Shown here: piece by piece, positions 58,776 to 64,000 of the stretch
Layout: each line of letters starts with the position of its first letter
How positions within the stretch are numbered: the first letter of the stretch is position 1
DNA from: Micromonospora cabrerizensis
Lineage (GTDB): Bacteria > Actinomycetota > Actinomycetes > Mycobacteriales > Micromonosporaceae
Direction of reading: 5' to 3'
Assembly (NCBI RefSeq): GCF_022230955.1
Contig: NZ_JAKKFI010000063.1
Coordinates: forward strand, 38,520-102,519
Length of the DNA: 64,000 nt
Notes under the pieces: model-generated
What the model was told of the DNA's origin: nothing
The model's database searches: none
What the model saw: the letters and a program-made list of their open reading frames with translations, nothing else
Position numbers and translations under genes: made by a program

Positions 58776-59437
58776 CGATCCGGGTGGTGATCGTGGACGA
58801 CCAGGCGCTGGTTCGCGCCGGGTTCCGGATGGTGCTGGACTCCCAGCCCGACCTGGAGGTGGTCGGCGAGGCCATCGACGGCGCGGACGCCCTGCGGGTG
58901 CTCGCCCGCACTGAGGCCGACGTCGTCGTGATGGACATCCGGATGCCGACCATGGACGGGGTGGAGGCGACCCGGCGGCTCTGCGCCGACCGGCCCGCGG
59001 GCCCACCCCGGGTGCTGGTGCTGACCACCTTCGACACCGAGGCCGACGCGTTCGCGGCCCTCCAGGCCGGGGCGAGCGGGTTCCTGCTCAAGAACGTCCC
59101 ACCGGAGGACCTGCTGGCCGCGATCCGCGTGGTCGCCCAGGGCGACTCCGTGGTGGCCCCGTCGATCACCCGCCGGCTGCTGGACCGTTTCGCCGGGCAG
59201 CTCGGTGCCGCCCCGAGCGCCGACCCCCGGCTCACGCAGCTCACCGAGCGGGAACGGGAGGTGCTGCTGCTGGTCGCTCAGGGGCTGTCCAACGCGGAGA
59301 TCGCCGCCCGGGTGCACGTCGCCGAGGCGACGGTCAAGACCCACGTCGGGCGGATCCTGGCGAAGCTCCAGCTGCGCGACCGGGTCCAGGCGGTGGTCCT
59401 GGCGTACGAGAGCGGGCTGGTCACGCCCGGCGGATGA
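58772..59437 (+). CDS. NarL-type response regulator
   Basis: 221 aa. Receiver with VVIVDDQALVRAGF and phospho-acceptor D55 (VVVMDIRMPT), and a LuxR HTH at about 153-215 (LTEREREVLLLVAQGLSNAEIAARVHVAEATVKTHVGRILAKL). Partner of the preceding kinase. A 16-bp palindrome just after its stop, ahead of the permease gene, is its likely binding site. Confidence 0.94.
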   Translation: MTIRVVIVDDQALVRAGFRMVLDSQPDLEVVGEAIDGADALRVLARTEADVVVMDIRMPTMDGVEATRRLCADRPAGPPRVLVLTTFDTEADAFAALQAGASGFLLKNVPPEDLLAAIRVVAQGDSVVAPSITRRLLDRFAGQLGAAPSADPRLTQLTEREREVLLLVAQGLSNAEIAARVHVAEATVKTHVGRILAKLQLRDRVQAVVLAYESGLVTPGG

Positions 59438-59444
59438 CCCCGCG

Positions 59445-59460
59445 TACGACCTGGGTCGTA
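59445..59460 (+). promoter_or_regulatory. Candidate response-regulator operator upstream of the permease
   Basis: TACGACCTGGGTCGTA, a perfect 7+2+7 palindrome. About 80 bp downstream a CATAGCGT sequence (TAGCGT near 59536-59541) could be the -10 box of the permease promoter. The location directly after the regulator gene fits autocontrol of the permease by this pair. Confidence 0.55.
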
Positions 59461-59584
59461 GCGGCCGGCGCGTGCACCGCGACCCGGGGCGCACACAGGT
59501 CGAGCGCACAGGTGGAGACGGACGGACCGACACCGGCCATAGCGTCGGAAGGGTCCGATCCGCCACCTGCACCGGGAGCCCCGC

Positions 59585-62059
59585 TTGATCCGCCTGACCC
59601 TGCGCTCGTTGCGTGCCGAAGCGCTGCGCATGCTGCTCTCCGCGCTGGCCGTCGTGCTCGGTGTCGCGTTCGTCGCCGGCACCATGATCTTCGTCGACGG
59701 GATGCGCGCCGGCACGTACGAACGGGCCGGCACCTTCGACCGCCACACCGACCTGGGCGTCTACTCGGCCGGCCGCAAGCTGTTGCCCCCGGCCCTGGTC
59801 GACGAGGTGCGCGCGGTCGACGGGGTGGCCGCCGCAGGCGGTGAGCTGACCAACACCGCCGGGGTCGTCGGCGTCGACGGTCGCCCGGTCCTCGGCTTCA
59901 CCGTCCTCGCCGCCATCCCCACCGAGGACGCGCTGCGCTCGTACGACGTGGTCGCCGGCCGGCTGCCCGACCGCGCCGGGGAGGTCGTGCTCGACGCGCC
60001 GACGGTTGCCAAGGAGGGCTTCGCGCTCGGCGCGGCGGTCCGCGTGGGCGGCGCGAACGGCCCGGCCCGGCCGTACACCCTGGTCGGCACCGTCGACGTG
60101 GCGGGTACCGCGCGCGATGTCGGCGGTCCGTTCGTCGGCATGGTCGGGCCGGACGCGCTGGCCCTCACCGGCGAGCGCGGTTACGGCCGCATTCTGGTGG
60201 CGGCCCGACCGGGTGCGTCCGTCGCGGCGCTGACCGACCGGGTGCGGGCCGTGGCGGGCGCCGAAGCCACTGTGAAGAGTCGTCAGCAGATCCTCGACGA
60301 GGCCGTCGAGGACGCGGTGCGCAACGTGGACCAGTTCCGGATGCTGTTGCTGATCTTCGTCGGGATCGCCGTGGTGGTGGCGGGCTTCGTGATCGCCAAC
60401 ACCTTCGCGATCGTGTTGGCACAGCGCACCCGCAGGACGGCGCTGCTTCGTCTGATCGGGGCCACCCGGGGGCAGGTCTTCCGGGCCGCCGTGCTGGAGT
60501 CGGCCGTGCTGGGGCTGGTCGCCTCCGCGCTCGGGGTGCTGCTCGGCGTGACCCTCGCCGGCGGGATGCGCCTGGTGATGTCCCGACTGGACGTGCCGGT
60601 CGCCGGTGGCCTGACCGTGTCCGGTTCGACCGTCCTGACCGGCCTGCTGCTGGGTACCGCGCTGACCGTCTGCGCCGCCCTGCTGCCGGCCTGGCGGGGG
60701 ACGCGGGTCGCCCCGGTGGCCGCTCTCACCGACGCCGCGGTGCAGCCGGCCCAGGGTGCCGGCCGGGTGCGGCTGACCTTCGGCGCGGTGGCGTTGGCCA
60801 TCGGCGTGGCGGCGCTGGTCGGTGCCGCCAGCGCCGGCCAACTGGTGCTGGTGGCGGCCGGCGGGGTGTTGGCCTTCTTCGGGATCGTCCTGTTCGGGCC
60901 GGTGCTCGTCCCCGCCCTGGCCCGGGTGTTCGGCTGGCCGGCACGGCGCGTGCTCGGGGCGACCGGTGCGCTGGCGGTGGCCAACACGGTCCGCAATCCG
61001 CGGCGGGTCGCCGCGACCGCCACCGCGCTGGTGATCGGGATCGGACTGGTGTCGGCTTTCATGGTCGGCGCGCGCAGCACCAAGGACGGCATCGAACGCA
61101 GCGTGGACGCCCAGATCGGCACCGACTTCGTGGTCAGCGGTATCGGACAGGATCTGCCTGCCGCGCTCGCCGGGGAGCTGGCCGCCCGCCCCGAGTTGGG
61201 GGTGGTGCACGAGCAGCGCCGCACGATCGTCGCGGACGTCGAGATCCGTTCGGCCCACCCGGCGTTGGTCGGCCGGACGCTGGACCGGGTGCTCGACGGC
61301 GACGCCAGTCGGGTCGGGCCGGGCCAGGTGCTGGTGCACCGCGAGCTGGCGCAGGCACGCGGCTGGCAGGTCGGCTCGTCGGTGACCGTCGAGGGTCGGT
61401 CGTTCCGGGTGGCCGCCGTGGTCACCGACGACACCCGCGCCGACGGCGCGCCCGCCGGGCACGTCATCGACATGGCCGACCAGGATTTCGCCGCGCTCTT
61501 CCCCACCGATCGCGGTTACCTGGCCGAGATCGACCCGGCCACCGGGGTGAGCGCCGAGCGGGCCCGGGGCGCGATCGAGGCGGTGCTGGGCCGCTACCCG
61601 ACGGTGAACCTGATGGACCAGGGGGCGTACAAGAAGATGCTGACCGGCACCGTCGACATGCTGCTCGTCCTCGTCACCGCGCTGCTGGGTCTGGCCGTGG
61701 TGATCGCCCTGGTCGGTGTGGCGAACACGCTGAGCCTGTCGGTGGTCGAACGCACCAGGGAGAACGCCGTGCTGCGGGCCGTCGGGCTGACCCGAGGACG
61801 CATGCGGGCGGTGCTCGCCATTGAGGCGGTGCTGATGGCGCTGGTCGGCGCGGTGCTCGGGGTGGGACTGGGCACCGGGGTCAGCGCCTCCGCGATGGCC
61901 CTGCTGACCCGCCTCGGCGGGGACTTCCACGTGGTGCTGCCGCTCGGCCAGCTCGGGCTGACCCTCGGCGTCGCGGTACTGGCCGCCCTGCTCGCCTCGG
62001 TGCTGCCGGCCCGCCGGGCGCTGTCCCGCCCGGTCGTCGAGGCGCTCGCCGACCAGTGA
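59585..62059 (+). CDS. FtsX-like ABC transporter permease (MacB/LolCE type)
   Basis: 824 aa. Two MacB/FtsX repeats: an N-terminal helix (LLSALAVVLGVAFVAGTMIF), extracellular domain 1 (about 40-240), helices around 250-350 (LLIFVGIAVVVAGFVIANTF), a second helix set near 400-440, extracellular domain 2 (480-670), and the last three helices. The start is a TTG with GGGAG 6 bp upstream. An ATPase subunit is expected but none is adjacent, unlike most such TCS-permease loci. Likely exports or senses an antimicrobial peptide or lipid. Confidence 0.9.
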   Translation: MIRLTLRSLRAEALRMLLSALAVVLGVAFVAGTMIFVDGMRAGTYERAGTFDRHTDLGVYSAGRKLLPPALVDEVRAVDGVAAAGGELTNTAGVVGVDGRPVLGFTVLAAIPTEDALRSYDVVAGRLPDRAGEVVLDAPTVAKEGFALGAAVRVGGANGPARPYTLVGTVDVAGTARDVGGPFVGMVGPDALALTGERGYGRILVAARPGASVAALTDRVRAVAGAEATVKSRQQILDEAVEDAVRNVDQFRMLLLIFVGIAVVVAGFVIANTFAIVLAQRTRRTALLRLIGATRGQVFRAAVLESAVLGLVASALGVLLGVTLAGGMRLVMSRLDVPVAGGLTVSGSTVLTGLLLGTALTVCAALLPAWRGTRVAPVAALTDAAVQPAQGAGRVRLTFGAVALAIGVAALVGAASAGQLVLVAAGGVLAFFGIVLFGPVLVPALARVFGWPARRVLGATGALAVANTVRNPRRVAATATALVIGIGLVSAFMVGARSTKDGIERSVDAQIGTDFVVSGIGQDLPAALAGELAARPELGVVHEQRRTIVADVEIRSAHPALVGRTLDRVLDGDASRVGPGQVLVHRELAQARGWQVGSSVTVEGRSFRVAAVVTDDTRADGAPAGHVIDMADQDFAALFPTDRGYLAEIDPATGVSAERARGAIEAVLGRYPTVNLMDQGAYKKMLTGTVDMLLVLVTALLGLAVVIALVGVANTLSLSVVERTRENAVLRAVGLTRGRMRAVLAIEAVLMALVGAVLGVGLGTGVSASAMALLTRLGGDFHVVLPLGQLGLTLGVAVLAALLASVLPARRALSRPVVEALADQ

Positions 62060-62101
62060 CCGACGCGGCCCGGTCGAACGCGACCCGGACGGACATCCGC
62101 C

Positions 62102-62138
62102 GGCCGGTCCCGCCCTGTTCCCAGCGGCGGGACCGGCC
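62102..62138. terminator. Bidirectional terminator hairpin
   Basis: GGCCGGTCCCGCC and GGCGGGACCGGCC, a perfect 13-bp stem with an 11-nt loop, between the convergent permease and nucleotide-sugar dehydrogenase genes. Confidence 0.88.
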
Positions 62139-62151
62139 AGCGGTGCCGGGT

Positions 62152-63414
62152 CTACAGGCGCTCGACCATCGGGCCGACGCACCGGTTGCGGGTGTCGAAG
62201 ACGTAGCGGGCGTGCCGCACCACCAGGTCGTAGTCGAAGCTGTCGTGGTCGGTGACCACCACCACCCCGTCGGCGGCGCTCACCTCCCGCTCCGAGAGCC
62301 CGACCACGGTGACCCCGGCCGGGATCTGGTGCGACTCGGCGTACGGCTCCACCGCGTGGACCTCGGCGCCGAGAGCCTGGAGGCGGCGGGCCACGTCGAC
62401 CGCGGGGGAGTCGCGCATGTCGCCGGTGTTCTTCTTGTACGCCAGACCGAGCAACAGCAGTCGGGCACCGCTGACGGCCCGGCCGCTGCGGTTCAGCCCC
62501 GCCATGATCCGCTGCGCGACGTGCTCGGGCATCTCGTGGTTGATGTCGTTGGCCAGCTCGATGAACCGGAACTGCCGGCCGAGGCGGCGCTTGACCTGCC
62601 ACGAGAGGTAGCACGGGTCGATCGGCAGGCAGTGCCCGCCGACGCCCGGGCCGGGCCGGAACGGCATGAAGCCGAACGGCTTGGTCTCCGCGGCGTCGAT
62701 GGCCTGCCAGACGTCGATGTCGAGGTGGTGCGAGAGCATGGTCAGCTCGTTGATCAGCGCGATGTTGACCTGCCGGAAGGTGTTCTCGATCAGCTTGGTC
62801 AGCTCGGCCACGCGGGTGGAGTCCACCGGCACGGTGCGGTGCACGAGGCGCTGGTAGAACTCGTCCACCCGGGTCAGTGACGCCGGGTCCACGCCGGAGA
62901 CCACCTTCGGGGTGTTCTCCAGCCGCCAGTCCGGGTTGCCCGGGTCGATCCGCTCCGGGCTGTAGCCGAGGTGGAAGTCACCGGGGCTGGTCAGCCCGCT
63001 GGCCGACTCCAACAGCGGGCGCAGCAGCTCCTCGGTGGTGCCGGGGTACGTGGTCGACTCCAGGATCACCGTGCAACCCGGCCGGACGTACGAGCCGATG
63101 CCCACGCCGGCCTGCTCGACGAAGCTCAGGTCGGGGGTGCCGTCGCGCAGTGGGGTCGGCACGGTGATGACGCAGATGTCGAAACCCTCTGCGTCGGTGT
63201 ACTCCGTGCTGGGGTGGTATCGGCCGCTGCTCAACGCCCGGCCCAGCCGGTCGGTCGGGATGTCCTCGATGAACGACTCACCGGAGGCGAGACGCTTCAC
63301 CCGGTCGGCGTCGACATCGAGACCGACCACGTCCAGCCCTGCCTCGACGGCACGCATGGCCAGCGGCAGTCCGACGTACCCCTGACCGATCACGACCAGC
63401 TTTTCAGCGCTCAC
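62152..63414 (-). CDS. UDP-glucose/GDP-mannose dehydrogenase family protein
   Basis: 420 aa, oxidises a nucleotide sugar at C6 with NAD (WecC/WbpA group is the best guess). The Rossmann motif GQGYVG begins at residue 10. Catalytic C262 is in VGGHCLPIDP, with upstream ENTFRQVNIALINE. The C-terminal UDPGDH domain has LLLGLAYKKNTGDMRDSP. The GTG at 63414 has GGGAG 5 bp upstream, and a TAGGCT box (63454-63459, minus) is a candidate -10. It could feed uronic-acid donors to the glycan genes at 4.6-9.6 kb, but they are not linked directly. Confidence 0.93.
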   Translation of the reverse strand: MSAEKLVVIGQGYVGLPLAMRAVEAGLDVVGLDVDADRVKRLASGESFIEDIPTDRLGRALSSGRYHPSTEYTDAEGFDICVITVPTPLRDGTPDLSFVEQAGVGIGSYVRPGCTVILESTTYPGTTEELLRPLLESASGLTSPGDFHLGYSPERIDPGNPDWRLENTPKVVSGVDPASLTRVDEFYQRLVHRTVPVDSTRVAELTKLIENTFRQVNIALINELTMLSHHLDIDVWQAIDAAETKPFGFMPFRPGPGVGGHCLPIDPCYLSWQVKRRLGRQFRFIELANDINHEMPEHVAQRIMAGLNRSGRAVSGARLLLLGLAYKKNTGDMRDSPAVDVARRLQALGAEVHAVEPYAESHQIPAGVTVVGLSEREVSAADGVVVVTDHDSFDYDLVVRHARYVFDTRNRCVGPMVERL

Positions 63415-63541
63415 CCAGGCTCCCGCAGCAGATGGTGGAAATGACCTGCAGAGAGCCTAGAGGCGTCTTCGGCGCCGTAAGTCCGTTTTGGGGATATCGG
63501 TGCTGGTGGGACTTCGCGGGGCAGGCGAAGTCGCGGGTCTG

Positions 63542-63994
63542 CTAGTCGCTGGCGGGGCCGTCCGGATCGATCGGCGTGCTCTCCGTCGCGCTCGGAGTGG
63601 GGGGTGAGGGGGTCGGCTCACCCGTCGGCGTCGGCGGCGCGGTGGTCACCGTCGGCATCCCCGTCGGCGTCGGCGGAGCGGTCGCCTGGCTCGGCTCGGT
63701 GCTCGGCGTGACGGAGACCGAGGCCGACGGGGAGGTGCTGGGGCCGTGCCCCCGATCGGGTCGGCCCGGATCGCCGGTGGGGACCTGCTCGTTCGCGGCC
63801 GGCAGATCCAGTGGCCCGCTCGGCGCCACCGTCGGCGAGGTGGTCGGCAGATTGACCGCCGGGTCCTCGCTGCCGGCGTTGCGCGCCGCGCCCAGTGCGG
63901 CGCCGAGCCCGACCAGCGCGACCAGCATGGCCGCCGCCGCACCGACCAGCGGGCCCCGCCGGCGCTGACGCCCGTCCTGCGCCCCACTCGCCAC
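63542..63994 (-). CDS. Membrane-anchored Pro/Thr-rich protein, possibly cut by the window edge
   Basis: At least 150 aa. A short basic N-terminus (QDGRQRRRG), a hydrophobic helix (about 16-35, LVGAAAAMLVALVGLGAALG), then a low-complexity Pro/Thr/Ser tail with PTPTGMPTVTTAPPTPTGEP-type repeats. No domain is seen. The GTG at 63994 is only 6 bp from the edge and the frame stays open to it, so this could be the end of a longer protein. Confidence 0.6.
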   Translation of the reverse strand: MASGAQDGRQRRRGPLVGAAAAMLVALVGLGAALGAARNAGSEDPAVNLPTTSPTVAPSGPLDLPAANEQVPTGDPGRPDRGHGPSTSPSASVSVTPSTEPSQATAPPTPTGMPTVTTAPPTPTGEPTPSPPTPSATESTPIDPDGPASD

Positions 63995-64000
63995 CGCCGC

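Noticed and set aside
58634..62614. Very long antisense open frame (over 1300 codons) opposite the kinase, regulator and permease genes
   Set aside because: It is His/Gln/Gly-rich shadow sequence created by high GC3 on the opposite strand. It has no domains and lies over well-supported genes.
1..64000. Biosynthetic gene cluster, prophage or integrated element spanning the window
   Set aside because: No polyketide or peptide synthetase, integrase, transposase, tRNA-bounded insertion or phage structural genes are seen. Accessory traits are scattered single genes.

Overview
The window is GC-rich (about 70-73 %), densely coded actinobacterial chromosome. The best guess is Micromonospora or a close Micromonosporaceae relative. 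The reasons are codon use, starts that follow a TANNNT box with no Shine-Dalgarno site, an Lsr2 nucleoid protein, a HspR-type HAIR operator at lon, a ZTP riboswitch at glyA, and many NarL-type two-component pairs. The genus is inference. I see no rRNA, tRNA, CRISPR array, insertion sequence, prophage or integrase.

Layout. 0-6 kb: glyA (running off the left edge) with its ZTP riboswitch, a short-chain dehydrogenase, a hemerythrin-like protein, NAD(P)HX dehydratase overlapping a histidine phosphatase, and a polytopic GT39-like glycosyltransferase. 6-9.6 kb: a co-directional glycan set (GT2, NAD-dependent epimerase/dehydratase, acyltransferase-3). 9.6-14.8 kb: a stand-alone LigD-type polymerase, then an Lrp regulator divergent from the branched-chain 2-oxoacid dehydrogenase operon (E1alpha, E1beta, E2), closed by a strong terminator. 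14.8-16.8 kb: a 29-bp minisatellite and a parallel beta-helix protein. 16.9-20 kb: a secreted sugar-dehydrogenase/PKD protein in operon with a Tat-exported sugar isomerase. 20-22 kb: a repeat- and hairpin-filled intergenic stretch, then an L,D-transpeptidase lipoprotein.

22-32 kb: SMP-30-like protein, STAS protein, FKBP isomerase, TerC, a metal/corrinoid-binding protein, an Asp23 envelope-stress pair, a phytanoyl-CoA dioxygenase under a LacI-type operator, a DUF2726-like protein, an unknown secreted protein, lsr2. 32-42 kb: a divergent two-component pair, manganese catalase, lon (HAIR operator), DoxX, a DEAD-box helicase, a membrane protein divergent from a NarL-type kinase/regulator pair. 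42-51.7 kb: 2H phosphoesterase, a Gly-rich hypothetical, a secreted GH43 enzyme under the same LacI-type operator as the dioxygenase, a winged-helix regulator, long palindromes, a short P450 overlapping a PEP-mutase-like gene, and a two-gene cassette of a cytosolic M15-like protein plus AsnB. 51.7-64 kb: MerR/GyrI-like regulator, decayed genes, DUF1203, an SLC13/ArsB-like transporter, a divergent LVIVD-like/DUF305 pair, a kinase/regulator pair followed by a FtsX-type permease with no ATPase beside it, a nucleotide-sugar dehydrogenase, and a Pro/Thr-rich membrane-anchored protein cut by the right edge.

Themes: stress and envelope maintenance (lon, Lsr2, Asp23, catalase, L,D-transpeptidase), secreted sugar metabolism (GSDH, TIM-barrel isomerase, GH43), and surface glycan building (GT39, GT2, epimerase, acyltransferase, UDP-sugar dehydrogenase). 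The least explained parts are the M15-like/AsnB cassette, the LVIVD/DUF305 pair, the shared LacI-type operator, and several perfect palindromes and minisatellites between genes.
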